Positions 47,180 through 59,240 are shown, counted from the stretch's first letter. The stretch: 64,000 nt of DNA from Selaginella tamariscina (GCA_003024785.1 PUQB01000325.1:34630-98629), one strand, 5' to 3'. Notes: generated by a model from the letters alone, not told the origin. A program made the numbers and translations.

Positions 47180-47560
47180 AGCACGACCAGGAAGAGAAGA
47201 AGAATGATACAGCTCCACAAGGAGGTGTGAAATATAGGATGAAGTTTCATCATAGATGGTAACTCGAGTCGAAAAGCTACAGGATGATCTCAGTCGCAAT
47301 CCTGTAAGGCCCAATCGTTGAAAATTCAACTTAAAAGAAGGCTGTTGGTGCGAATATGCCAACAAGAAGCCAAACAAGGTCACCAACCTTGTATGCAGGT
47401 GCTGGTTGACGATGAGTATCAGCATGACGTTTGTACGTTCCTGTGCCTGTTAAAGATGAACCGAGATCATCCTGTACTGACAAAGATGCTGGAGACGATC
47501 CTGTACTGTAGGAATGGAAGAAGGAGAAGTAGGAGGAGCAAATGTAGTGCTGATGAACTG
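47180..47560 (-). pseudogene. Integrase C-terminal tail of element 3
   Basis: In minus-strand frames around 47425-47330, QHLHTRLVTLFGF and KLNFQRLG correspond to the DNA-binding end of gypsy integrases (as in 9300-9230 of element 2). Upstream, at 47560-47480, the Ser/Pro-rich SSYFSFFHSYSTGSSPASL is the remnant next to the deletion. The catalytic core is missing. Confidence 0.7.
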
Positions 47561-48190
47561 ACATGAGGTGAATCAGGAGTGGAAAGAGCTGTAGGTGTGC
47601 TGAGGAACTGACATGAGGTGAATCAGAAGTGAAGACAACCTGCGGATGTGTTGAGGATTGACATAAGGTGAATCTGTCGAGGAGGAATCTTCAACACTAA
47701 TACAGGATTGGAAGAACCCTGTACAAGAAACGTGAACTGAGGAGAGCCTAAAAAGTGTTGACGAACTGCAAGAGGTGGATCTATTGAGGAGGAACCTTCG
47801 ACACTGATATAGGATTGGAGAACCTGTATAGGAAATCGCAAACTGAGGAGAGCATAGAATGTGCTGACGAACTAACAGGAGGTGATCCAGTAGGAGGAAC
47901 CTTTAGAAAAGCGAACTGAGGAGAGCCTAAGAATGTGCTGAGGAATTAACAGGAGGTGGATCCTGTCGAGGAGGAACTTCGGAAATCGCGAACTGAGGAA
48001 GCTAAGAGTGCTGAGGAACTAAAGGAGGTGGATCCTGTCGAAGAGGAGTCTTCACACTGATACAGAATTGGAAGAACCCTATATAGGAAACGCGAACTTA
48101 CGAGAGTGGAGAGAGCATGTGGATTGTGAGAACTGACATGAGGTGTTCCTGTCGAGGAGAATCTTCACTTTGATACAGGAACATGCATGG
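47560..48190 (-). repeat. Tandem array replacing the polymerase core of element 3
   Basis: Six or seven imperfect units of about 75-120 bp share GTGCTGAGGAACTGACA / GGTGGATCCTGTCGAGGAGGA / TTCGACACTGATACAGGATTGG / GAACTGAGGAGAGCCTA. In element 2 the same motifs occur once, at about 12090-12215, between protease and RT. The array is thus an amplification of that linker. Confidence 0.85.
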
Positions 48191-48199
48191 TCAATCCTG

Positions 48200-48480
48200 A
48201 AGCTTGTATTGCCTTAAACACTAAGGACGTATCCTGCACGCAGGAAGGTACAAGATTGATCCTGGCTGCCGGAGAGGAAAACATGAGCGTCCTAGACCTC
48301 CAGTCGATCTGAGGATTTGCAACCACGAACCATGGCATGCCCAAAAGATGGGAGTCAATTGAGTCTCGATCAAGTTGAAGAAAATCGAACAGTTAAATGC
48401 GCCATGACTGCAAGAGAGAGGTGTGGTAGCATGAGTAACTGCGCCTGAAGCAATTAGATGACCATCGGCCACTCTACAAG
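48200..48480 (-). pseudogene. Protease of element 3
   Basis: The minus-strand frames match element 2 protease, including the block around CATGGTTCGTGGTTGC (MPWFVVA-type) at about 48345-48310 and the following WRSRTLMFSSP-type stretch. Frames shift twice. Confidence 0.75.
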
Positions 48481-48519
48481 AACTACACGCTTCAACTTCA
48501 CCACCGAAATGCCATGCTG

Positions 48520-49631
48520 AGTTACAAAAGTGTCATCCATGATGCATGCATTTGCACAGTGTTAACAGGGAAACTCCTTGAGCTCTCTATTGTTGAGGTG
48601 AATGTATACAGGAAATTGAGTGATGGAATGGTATGAGCAACACCAATAGAGCCTGCACTGTCGTCCAACTTCGCAGCTCTTAGACAAAGTGAATATTGAA
48701 CTTTAGCTTCAACTTCACACGTCTTGAACTTCCTAGCTTTAGCAGGACATTCTGCCACCTTGTGTCCTGCTTCACCACAATACAAGTATAAGTTCTCACC
48801 GCGACAACGTTGCTTCCGCAGCTGAAAGTGGACCATGCTTGTATTTCTCAACCTCTATAGGACTACTCTAGAAGGTGTCGCAGGAACATGTGCCATAGCT
48901 GCAGGATTGGTTGCAGGAACTGTTGACGGGATCTTCACAACGACGCTCGAACAAACGGTTGTGCAGCAAACGACTTGTTGCATGATTTCGCTAATGTTGA
49001 GCATCAATAACGTAAGGAGAAGGTCCTTCACGTCATCCCTCAACCCCAAATGAAGTGTTCGATTAGTGCAGTTTCGTCCCATGGAATGTTCGTGCAAAGT
49101 ACTGAAATGCGGATGCATAGACGGAACTGGTCGGGATCCTTGAGTGAGCTTTCATAACTTCGTGCATGTGGAACGGTACTTATTCAAGATCTCCAAAGTA
49201 GGCTTCAAAGGCAGCCACAAAACCTTCAAAGTCTTTCATCAATGGGTCGTCACGCTCCAGCAAGGGGGCAACCCAAGCCCGTGAAGATCCACTTAGTAAG
49301 GATGCCAAAAGGCCAACCTTTGTGCATCAGTTGAGTAGCGGCGTGGTTGCATGCAGATCAAGAGCCGGATCTGATTTAGAAAACCTTGGAAATGGCACGA
49401 TTGCAACTAAACTTTTCTGGCATGCTAATCTTCGGCTCCGAAAAAAAGTTCGATGAAGAAGGAACCACCGATGCCTGAGAGAGAGCATGTGCAGCAGCCT
49501 TAAAGGATGCATCAGCAGCTGCATGTGCCGCATTTGGTGGAACCTTGTAGATCGGTGACCACTTGGTGCAAAGTGGCCAGCTCATGAAACAACATTTGGT
49601 GCTTGCGTTGAAAGTACTCAAAATCAGCCAT
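48520..49631 (-). pseudogene. Gag of element 3
   Basis: Begins with ATG at 49631 (MADFEYFQRKHQMLFHELATLHQVVTDLQ region; the first residues are clear before a frameshift). It ends with one zinc knuckle, LYCGEAGHKVAECP, in the read 48851-48522. The middle part is readable in several frames. It is about 370 residues if frames are joined, normal for this clade. Confidence 0.8.
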
Positions 49632-49726
49632 GATCTATGAAAAAAAAGGAGGAAAACGAAGGAAAAGATTCAAAGAAAAAAAAGTAGCTGGAAAACGGAG
49701 AGTTATAAAAGCAGTTACTATTAAAC

Positions 49727-50585
49727 TGTCAAGCCACGATCCAGAAACAAGAAAGAGAGCAGGATCCAAGAACAAAAAGGCTTGACTTAGGGCAGGACAA
49801 GAACTAGAACAGGTTAGTGGGGCAAGGAGCAGGATAGGAATCGGAGTAGAATAGCAGGACAAGGAGCAGGATAGGAAATGGAGCAGGATAGCAGGACAAG
49901 GAGCTGGATAGGAACTGGGGCAGGATAATAGGACAAGGAGCAGGATAACAGGACAAGGAGCAGATAACAGGACAAGGAGCTGGATAGGAACTAGAGTAGA
50001 TAGTAGGAGCTGGATAAGGAACTGGAGCAGGATAGCAGGACAAGGAACAAGATAGGAAATAGAGCAGGATAGCAGGACAAGAGCTGGATAAGGACCGGAG
50101 CAGGATAGCAGGACGAGGAGCAGGATAGCAAGACAAGAAGCTGACTAGGAACCGGAGCAGGATAGCAGAACAGGGAGTATGACAGGAACTGGAACTTAGG
50201 AATCAGGAGAGGACAGGATCCAAGAGCAGGACAAGATCCGAGAGCAAGACAAGAGCAGGAGGCAAGGAGCAAGACACAAACAAGACAAAAACAATAATGA
50301 TCGTAGAATGACTGGTGTTAATAGTAACTGATTGTACAACAATTAGGTCGGAGCTTTTATGCTCACAACTCCAAGCTAATCTAGGCATGAAGTGCTAAAA
50401 TGGTTGCATGCATCTAAAAGTGGATGTGCATGCATGCAGAGGCTAAGATGAGTCCATATGTCCTTATCCTCTAGGCATATCCTATGACATATCCTGTAGG
50501 CATATCATGTAGGAATATCTTATAGAAATATCCTGCAGGCCGTATCCTGTATCCGGAATCCTGTATCCTGTATCGGGTCGTGACA
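49727..50585 (-). repeat. 5' LTR of element 3
   Basis: 859 bp, TGTCAAGCC to CGTGACA on the plus strand. It carries the GGAGCAGGATAG array at about 49815-50270 and ends with a run of CCTGTATCCGG-type short repeats. It is followed by the GGAAG target duplication. Confidence 0.92.
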
Positions 50586-50590
50586 GGAAG

Positions 50591-53500
50591 AAGAAGCCAT
50601 TATGACTGTGTATGAGAAAACTCTTGCTCCACGGATCTCAGCTTGATCCCAGGGCTATGCAAGGTAAAGCAATTGGAGTAGGGCTTGATCTCCATGAGTT
50701 AGACAAGGATGGTCTCCAAAGATTTCCATGGATGCATGAATATAAATGAGTTTTGTTATTGAAAGATCATAGTTGCCAAATATCTCAGTGTGATTTCTTT
50801 GTTGGCACCATGAAGCAAGTCAGTGACAAGAGCAGTTTTTTGAAAGTGTTGGTTAGGCCTTATTTACCTATTTGTTTGAATAAGGCCTCAATTTTGTAGG
50901 TTACCTTCTTTGCACCAAATGGATTTGAACCATTAGGATGTAAAATCAACAATTAGGATGAGATGGCAAGGGAAGAGGGTTGAAGAATCTGAATTGATAG
51001 TTGCCTAAATAATTATTGTTCTATTTGATTTAGAAGATAATTAGTTAACTCCATAAAAGTATAAGTGATAAAGAATAAGATGAGCACCTTCATTCAAGCA
51101 CTTAACAGATGGGAATATAGATAGAAGAAAAGTACTAATTAAAGCTAGTTTATACAAAAAGGCTTGAAATGAATCATTGAGGTATTAACCAACAAGGTAG
51201 TTACTATTAATGAGCTATTCCTCACCAATATGATCATGTGATGAATGAGCACAAAAAAACAATAAGCCAAAACATTTAATTGGATATATATTAATATCTA
51301 TTTAAGGAATAGATGTGGGCAAAAAGATAAGTTAATGTGTGTATCCAAGAAATCCTTAATTTGAATGCTTTCACTTGTTTGGTGTCCTTTTTTGGTGAAG
51401 TGGTTTTCCCACATCCTTTTGCTTATAACTATTTCTTTGAATAGATAATCAATACACATTTAATGAAATGGTTCAAATGGGCTTCTTTATGTGTCTCTAA
51501 AAGGCTGAAAAATTAAATACCTTATTAAAGAACTCACTAAGAGCTAGATATTCTTTTATAGACTCTAATTATATGCTTATTCATTACCATGATCATATTG
51601 GTGAAGAACAACACATTAATGGTAACTACCTTATTGGCCAATACCTTAATGATTTTTATATGAATGAACTTTGATTATTGCTCTTTTTCCACTTGTAAAT
51701 GCTCAAATGGAGGTGCTCACTTTGTTTTTCATCGCTTATACTCTTGGTGGAGTCGATTAGTTATCTTTTAAATTAAACAAAATAGTAATCATTTAGGCTA
51801 CTATCAATTTAAACTCTTGAAACCTAAATGTTAATCAAATCTAAATTTGTCATATCTTCCTTATCAAAAATATAGAGACTTCTACTACACTCTAACTTCC
51901 CAATTTTTCAATTTTGGCATAACATAAATATTTACTAGGGAAAATCATCACATGAGAAAATGAGTCCATATAAAACAACAAAAATCTAAAAGTAGATCAA
52001 CATAAGTAGATCTGCAAGCCACTTAAGGGCTGAGTGTAGTTTAAGTTTAGAAGCTTAATAAAAGAGAGATTTAGTTAAAAGAATATTTTATAATAGCAAG
52101 TTCCCCAAGTATTAAAAATGGTAGGAAGGCACTAAAAGAATCCTCTAACCACATTCTCTAACTAAAAGTAATAAAGCAATTTGAGACTCCACAATAGCAA
52201 AATCAATTATTTGAAAATAACTACTAGAGTGAATGTGATCATAAGATGAAATTTAAATATATATAATTATGAATCCTTGGAACTTATGGGATAAATTGAG
52301 ATAAAATAGCAACCAAGGGCTCTCTCATGAAATAATTATCTTTTTGTTACAAATAGTATTGGAGAAAATAGCATGGGTTCAATTTCTATTAATTATTAGG
52401 TATTAAAAAGTATAATATACCTTTGAGCAAGATATATTCCTGCCCCATAATTGTAAAAATCATACACTATACATCTTTATTTGTTAGAGATCCACTTCAA
52501 AAGATTACCATAGTATTGTGGTATGAGTGAATAATTAGTTACCTCATATGGAATACCTAGTTTATATAGTGAAATAATTAATAAATTTAGTGTGAAAATA
52601 GAGGTGTTAATTTCCTTTGGCTCAATAAGGGTTTGTTAATGAAGATATTAACATTTTGAAGGGGGTATAAGTGTAATGAATGTGATTATAGAATGAGATT
52701 TATATATATTGTTACTAGAATTTTTGGAACTTTGTAAGATAAATTGAGATAAAATAACTATAAAAGCTCTTTTATCAAGTAATTACTCTTTTTTTAATTG
52801 GCTTAAGGGGAGAGATAAAGTATGCTACAATTACCTAAATTCAAACACAAGACCAATATAAATAAAAATTAACAAATACAAGAAGCAATTATGCCCATAG
52901 TGGTAGCTACTCTTATAGTACTTGTATAACCACTCTAGGAACTACTCCACAAGGAACTCAGCTGTGTCTCCAGCTATCTAGTGTTCACATGTCATAGGAA
53001 ATTGATGGGGATGGCATTGTTTACTTGAGCAAGCTTAGAGTCACAAAGGAGTACAACTTGACATGCATATTTGATTCAATGCTGAAATGCTACTTCAGTC
53101 TAAAATTTCAGGTTCCATCATTGTTTTCTCAAAAGGCAACATTATGATGTTTGTGAAACAAACTTATCCCTTACACCCTAAGCCAACCTAGCAAAAGGAC
53201 AATTGCTTAGTAGTAAAGGCCTGTTGGGCTAGTTTGTGTCATGTGTCATTCTTCCCTCCCTCATGGCATTCTTCCCTCCTACTAAGAGAACCAATAAGGA
53301 ACCTAGCCAACCACTAAGGAATCTTGCATCTCAAACAATCTTCAAATGCAAGAAGATTTTATAATATTCCTTCAAAAATCAAGTTTGAGAAAATGAAATA
53401 AACCTATCCCTTAGGCCATGGCAAAGGGTAGTACAGGCTAGTTCATGTTAGTTTGAGCTTGTGTTTAAGGTCACTAGTCAAACCTTTTGTACACAACCAT

Positions 53501-53960
53501 TCAAGGTGGCATCTATGCAAAGGCTGGGGCTGGAGGTCTCTAGACAACTGATGGAGGAACATCCTTATGTTGGCCTTGTACCAGTGCAACACAGATGGGA
53601 CTTGTGGAGGGTAAGGACCACATGCGAGAAGAGGATCAGTTGTTATTGTAAACAATTAGATTTACCATATTTTATTTATTTAGGCTGTTTAATATTTTTT
53701 ATAAATTAAAAATAAATTTATTATTTAAAAAACTTAATCTAACTAAATATCAACTATTAGATGTGAAAATATAAAAATATATTCAAGTATCTTCTATATA
53801 TATTCTTTTAGCATGCTTAAGTAAACCAATTATAATACTTCTAAAATTTTATATGTTCTAATTATTAATTTGATATAGATAAATAATTTTAATATAAATA
53901 ATAATGATGTTATAAGAGGCAAGTAATGGCAATAGTAATAACAATAACTTCTAAGTCAAC
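50591..53960. other. AT-rich spacer without a recognisable gene
   Basis: I see no domain on either strand. The phrases GGCTTAAGGGGAGAGATAAAG (about 52801) and CTTATCCCTTACACCCTAAGCC (about 53161) resemble LTR ends of other families, so part of it is probably retroelement debris. Confidence 0.5.
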
Positions 53961-54099
53961 TTGACTGCAGCTACAAGGTTGTTTGTGGACAAATCTTTGC
54001 CTTTTGCTTTTGATTTGAAGGGAAAACCACCAAATATGGGCTACCATCCATGTTGTGAAGATCTAATGGAAGTGTTCTTGGTGATAGTTATGGCTTCCA

Positions 54100-54640
54100 T
54101 CATATCAACCATGACAAAGGCTCCACCACCTTTGCAGCACTGTCCAAGCACAGTGTTTTGGTTTGGAGATTCCTTTGTAGACACTGGAAATGCCCAAGTG
54201 GCATCTCCATTTATTAGTGTGGTAGAGCATCCATCATATGGAATGACACACTTTGGAAAGCCTTCAAACTGATACTCCAAGTTACCTGCTACTAATTTCT
54301 TTAGTAAGAACTAGAGCTTTTCTCCTGTTCTTGACCATTGGGGCTACATAGTTCTTCTTCCTTCCCAATCTCTTTGGCAGCTCAAGCTTTCTGGCACAAG
54401 AGCTTGCCTGGTCCTATACTCCAGAGCCTCAACTCCAACTACAAGCATGGGATTGTCTTTGTAGTGTCTGGAGCCTTGGACAAGAGCTATGTTGTGCCAT
54501 TTTATCTCCCTGTCCAAGTTAATCAATACCTTTGCTTTATCAAGGATGTGTATCCCTCATGGAAACTCTCAGAGAAATTGTTAGGCATTAGCTTTGACTC
54601 ATGTTGCTCTTTTGAAATATCTTTTATATTTAGATGAGGC
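54100..54640 (+). pseudogene. GDSL esterase/lipase pseudogene
   Basis: The plus strand reads VFWFGDSFVDTGNAQVASPF and HPSYGMTHFGKPS (block I of plant GDSL enzymes, with the catalytic Ser of GDS). Further pieces follow in another frame (LNSNYKHGIVFVVSGALDKSYVVPFYLPVQVNQYL region), as in the middle of the family. The remaining catalytic Asp-His end is not found. Stops and the missing C-terminal third make it a pseudogene. Intact members are secreted lipid or ester hydrolases. Confidence 0.75.
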
Positions 54641-55300
54641 TTGCCTTAAGAGGAACTAGACAAAGATGATGACCATTTTACAATCTCACAGATTTGGGTT
54701 TTATATTAAGAAGTTGTATCATTTGGTAAAGGTAGATTTTTTTAAGAGATTCATGACAAATAATTAGTGGATCTTTTAGAACAACATAACCAATGGAAAA
54801 ATTAGGAGTGCTCAAGGATAACAATAGTTTATGTCTATAGTGTGAAAGGCAAACTTGGATCATGAAGATTTTAGAGTTAATTTCAAACAAGGTAAAACAT
54901 GCTTATTTAACTCCTTTTTTTTTTTCAAAAAATCACGTACTATCAAGCCCTAAAAATGTTCATGAGTATATTAAAGATATTGAGGGTTAGTACACCATTA
55001 AAGTATTTGGGATGGTGAACACGATAACTAAAGAGTATGGGATGTAGGATTCATGAATCAAACCTTTAAATAATTTGCATTCAAATAAACATTCATCTTA
55101 TTTTAGTAGTTTGATACCAATTTCTTGATTTGCTTTTATTTTTTTTTTTATTTCTCTTTTTCTCTTTTTAATGCGGTTGGATGAGCCATGCTACAAATAT
55201 TGTATGGTTTTCTACTCATTTCTTCACTCTTCTTTGCAATGTTTTTTTTTATAATGAAAGCTTGTTTTGGTTTTGCAATGTAGCAGTGATGACAAAGGCC
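54641..55300. other. Spacer with T-rich runs
   Basis: No gene seen; several poly-T/poly-A runs. Confidence 0.5.
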
Positions 55301-55305
55301 TTATC

Positions 55306-55700
55306 AAATGAGCCATTTAAGACCAAATAATTTCTCTCTCTAACCTCCTAAATGTGAGGGAAACCATTTAGGATTTTATGGTTTCTCTCTCTACCCCTTT
55401 GAGTGCAAGAGAAACCATTTGAAACTAGATAGTTTCCCTTAAGTGTGAAAGAGACTATTTAAAACCACATGATTTCTCTCTCTAACCCCTTGAGTGAAAG
55501 AGACCATTCAAGACCAAATAATTTCTCTCTCTAACCCCTTGAGTAGTAGAAGATCATTTAAAACTAAATAATTTCTTTCTCTAATCCCTTGAATGGTAAG
55601 AGAGATTATTTGGGACCAAATGGTCTCTCTTTAACCCCTCAAGTGCAAGTGAGACCATTTGGGACTAAATAATTTCTTTCTCTAACCTTAAGAGTGATTT
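55306..55700. repeat. Minisatellite of about 60-bp units
   Basis: Six to seven imperfect units contain AAGACCAAATAATTTCTCTCTCTAACCCCTTGAGTG and AGAGACCATTT. Copies differ by 10-20 percent and by small indels. No protein function is evident. Confidence 0.85.
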
Positions 55701-56064
55701 TGTTATTTATAATATTTATTTTTATCTCAAGGACTAACACTTTATAATTTTACTTTAAAAGGCTATTAGCAAATGGATGGACATGAATCATGTTTGAAAT
55801 TTCAAAATTCTGGAATAATAAAGATATAGACTAGATGATGTACAAGGAAATACAAGGAAAAAAGTTTTGCTTGATAAAGCTCCACCATGAAGTTGAGAGT
55901 TGACTTCAGAAGGGATGGTAGGAGTAGGCTCTAAATTTAGAAGTAGAGCTAGAGAGTCTTATTGAAATCACTAGAAAGTTTTTACAAGTATTGTGCAAGA
56001 TCGATTGGCACTTCTCTCTCTCATCTCTTTTCTCCTTTCTATTTTCATGATGCTGGAGAATCAA

Positions 56065-57190
56065 GGCTAGGCATCACTCTATTGCAGCCACAGGCCGTTT
56101 AGATTCAAGTTGGAAAAGTTCCAAGTGACCCTAGTGCATAGGACTTGGTGGAGGTTTGCATGAGTGTCGTAGGCATTGTTGCTCCGATTTAGAATCGCTC
56201 TAGTGGGTGCAAAGAGGTGCCCATTAGACATTTTCTGCTGAAATTTCATAAAGATCAAATGGCTCAATCGTGAGATATCAACATCGCAAGGCTCAGGGCG
56301 CACCAAAAGTGGGAGAGGATCTACCAGTGGCTTGTGACTTCACTAGGGCTTCAAATGCAAGATCTGAGTAGTAGGAAGCTAGTAGTTGGGAGGAGCATGC
56401 ACTCAAGAAGTTTCACGCAATTCGACGTGGGAGTTGGAGATCTGGGGTTCCAAAGTTTCGCCAAGATTCATGATTAGGGTATCACTTGCAAGAAGCATAA
56501 GGGGGTTGAAGCACTCAGGGCTGGGCACCACTTTATTGCCATTTGGAGTAGGTTTCGAGAGTTCTCAAGGGACTTAGAAGAAGATAGTTGGTGGGAAGTT
56601 TGCTCAAGTGTTGCAGGAGAATCACTTATTGCATGAAAGATCGCTCTAGTGAGAATGGAGAGGACCTCAGTGGGCAACTCTGGACGAATTTTGAGCATCA
56701 TCCAACGGCTCATTTGTGAGATATTGAGGTGCAAAGTTTCAGGCACACTTAAAAGTTTTTTGGTAACTACAAGTGCATTAGGAGTTTTGATAAAGATTCA
56801 AGTGGAGGATCTGAATAGTGAGGGGCTAGGCAGGTCAGGACACAACAACATCACAAAGTTTCAAGCAAATTCAATGGTGGAGGTTGGAGAGTTACAACTT
56901 CAAAGGTCTGGAGGGCTTCAACATTTGGGGCATCACTTACAAAATAAAGGGGGAAGGAAGCAACACTTAGAGAGAACACTTTGCAATGGAATGGAAGTAA
57001 TGATGCAACATGGGAGGATTAAAAGCAACACTTAGATGGAAGCACTTTGAGGACAAAAGCAACACTATGATGAAGGCAACATTTCAATGGATGCAACACT
57101 TAGTGAGGATGAAACACTTGGATGGAGTCAATACTTGAAGAGGATGCATCACGTGGGAGGAAACAACACTTAGTGGGAAGTTTAAGACAA
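56065..57190. repeat. Imperfect tandem duplication of about 440 bp, then short degenerate repeats
   Basis: The block 56065-56480 and the block 56510-56950 run in parallel: GCATCACTCTATTGC / GCACCACTTTATTGC, AAGTTCCAAGTGACC / AGTTCTCAAGGGAC, GTTTGCATGAGTGT / GTTTGCTCAAGTGT, GATCGCTCTAGTGAG-type, and TCGTGAGATATCAACATCGCAAGG / TTGTGAGATATTGAGGTGCAAAG. They are roughly 60-65 percent alike by eye. From 56955 to 57190 GCAACACTTAGATGG-type units of about 25-35 bp repeat. It looks like part of a large LTR or LARD-type element. Confidence 0.65.
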
Positions 57191-57210
57191 AGCTGCACTA
57201 GTGGCCACAT

Positions 57211-57937
57211 TAGGGCCTCCGCACCCACTTTTTATTTTTGAATGGAACTTTTCAAAAAGTTTTTTGGGTTTTAATATTCATTCTGCACCGGTCAAAAAGT
57301 GGAATATACAAGTATCTTTTTGAGTTTACTTTTTTAGTATATTCTTTTAAAAGAAAAGTTAAAAGGTACCAAAAAAGATTTCAATCTGCACTTAAATTAA
57401 AAGATTCTCTATAAAAGTGCCTCTCTGCACACAACCCCTTTTAAGTTAAATTTTTTGGATTGAAAATTCAAATTCAAATTTCAAATTTATATTCAAACTC
57501 AAGCTCAAGAGCGGCAAGCAATCCACTGAGCAATTGCATTTTGCACCACCTTCCCATCATCTGATCGTCGCTCCATCCTCCCTGAATCAATTTGGAGATG
57601 GTGCGAGATGTGGCGCCGACCCCATTTCTCAAGAACCCTAAAAAAAAAAAAGCTGATGTGTCGCTAGCGTGGCAGGAAAAAAGTGACTTTTAAAAAAATA
57701 AACGTCCTCCAGAGGACGTTTTTATTTTTTGAGGGGAATCTTTTATTTTTTGGCATATGCTTGAGTATATGCCAGAAATAAAAGAATCTTTTATTTGGGT
57801 GCAGAACCAACCTAAATGTAAGATTCCTTTTATTTTTTTAGTAGAAAAATAAACTTTTCTTTTAACTCTGGTGCAGAACCAACTTTTGCACCTTTTTGGC
57901 CAAAAAAGTGTAAAAAAAGTGGGTGCGAAGGCCCCTA
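57211..57937. mobile_element. DNA transposon or MITE with terminal inverted repeats
   Basis: The ends are TAGGGCCTCCGCACCCACTT (57211-57230) and, reversed, TAGGGGCCTTCGCACCCACT (57937-57918); they differ at two or three positions. A TA dinucleotide at both edges fits a TA target duplication (Tc1/mariner-like), but a longer one is not clear. No transposase is encoded. The interior has nested hairpins, including ACGTCCTC/GAGGACGT around 57702-57721, with longer A/T arms. Confidence 0.75.
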
Positions 57938-58590
57938 TTGACATAAACCACTCCCCATTTCACTTGGTTACTTGACAATTGGGTCAGAGTGACATGGAGT
58001 TGTAGGACGGAGATTTTGGGATCTCTTGTCATAGTGCTTCATCGAGGGTGTTCATGTGGACAACCCAGGTTCCTTTGAGGATGGGGCACATATCAAAGTG
58101 GGCTAGAGTATCTTGATGAGAAGGATGCATGCTCCAGCACACGAATATTGGAGAAGGGTCACACCCCAAGGTAAAGAAGTTCACCATGATTGGCTTCAGA
58201 GAAACCGGTCATCTAGGAAAACGACTTAGTGGTTTGGTGATCAAGTGGAGGAGTGCCCTAGGATGAGTCTCGCTTTTCCTAGGGCATAGCAGGTGGCTCT
58301 AGGTTAGCAAGGAGTCACCTAAGAGGTAGAGTGCTTACCAGGCCTTTGTTCTTATTTTTGTCTCTCTTGTACATAGTCAGTCCCTAAGGGACATGTGGAT
58401 CAATATATATACAAGTTTTATTATATAGGGAATTTTTATACCCACTATAACACTGTTCAAGATCCAAAATTGTCTATAGTTGCTAAATTGGACAACTAAG
58501 GAATGCTTTGAATTTAAAATGAATGATTTTGGTTGAGAAGCAAGTAAGCATGATTTAAAATTGGATACAAAAAGTAAGGAAATAGGGGAA
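57938..58590. other. Spacer, likely old repeat
   Basis: A GC-richer stretch (58010-58330) without open frames, ending in an AT-rich segment. No gene seen. Confidence 0.4.
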
Positions 58591-58592
58591 AT

Positions 58593-59240
58593 GCTCCTCT
58601 AATACTAACTATAGCACACTTGGTTTTAAAGCCAAACTCTAGCACTGTAGCACCACAAAATGAGGGACAAAGTAGTAATTCTCCTACTCTAAGAGCATTG
58701 GGTACCGTTTCCAACACCTACATGCAAAACTGTGTCAAACAAGGTTTGGCATTATTTTGGCATACCAGTGGCAAAATGCGAGGATATAGGTACTCCACCT
58801 CCTAGCACGGAATGGGGAGCTTAAGTTTAGGCCTAAGTTAGACGTAAAACAAGGAATGACTCAGTATAGTGCATATTAGTCTCGAGTCTTAGATAGTCAG
58901 TCATGCTTCTGACCACTATCCCTACTATACTTTTGAAACCCACTAAAGCCCCCCCCTTAGGAGATAAGTGCTTTGGGCTTTCACCCCAACCCCAGGAGAT
59001 AGTCTCTGGAGTTATCTTGAAAACCTTCCCAAAATGGTAAGACATGAACTATTAAATTGGGACGTGGGACCAACACCGTTAGATCGGAATGCACTCTACT
59101 TTCCAAATATATACCAAAGTGGCAATTTTGGGACTTACCAAAAATGGATAAAAGGGACCAAATTACTAAACAAGACTGGGGGAGATAACGAGGGTGCCTC
59201 AGGGCATGATAAGCTACTATCTAACAATATTGATGACTAA
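58593..59240 (-). mobile_element. LTR-like arm with outward primer-binding site, minus orientation
   Basis: It begins CCTCTAATACTAACTATAGC, the reverse of a degenerate TTGGTATTAGAGG primer-binding site. It then contains AGCCAAACTCTAGCACTGTAGC, ATGCAAAACTGTGTCAAA, TACTCCACCTCCTAGCA and AAAACCTTCCCAAAATGGTAAGACAT, all of which recur reversed at 61680-62295. Confidence 0.75.

Larger units (their letters stand above)
46109..50585 (-). mobile_element. Deleted chromovirus (element 3) with both LTRs and target duplication
   Basis: LTRs at 46109-46933 and 49727-50585 in direct orientation; 5-bp target duplication GGAAG at 46104-46108 and 50586-50590. On the minus strand gag starts at 49631 and protease follows (48480-48200). 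Then a tandem array replaces the reverse transcriptase, RNase H and most of the integrase, and the element resumes with the integrase tail (47560-47180) and chromodomain (47175-47020). A polypurine tract (AGGGAGAGGTGT on the minus strand) lies next to the 3' LTR. It is therefore a non-autonomous derivative of the element 2 family. Confidence 0.92.

Noticed and set aside
47580-48190. CRISPR-like array
   Set aside because: Units are imperfect, without regular unique spacers, in a plant retroelement; it is an expanded linker repeat.
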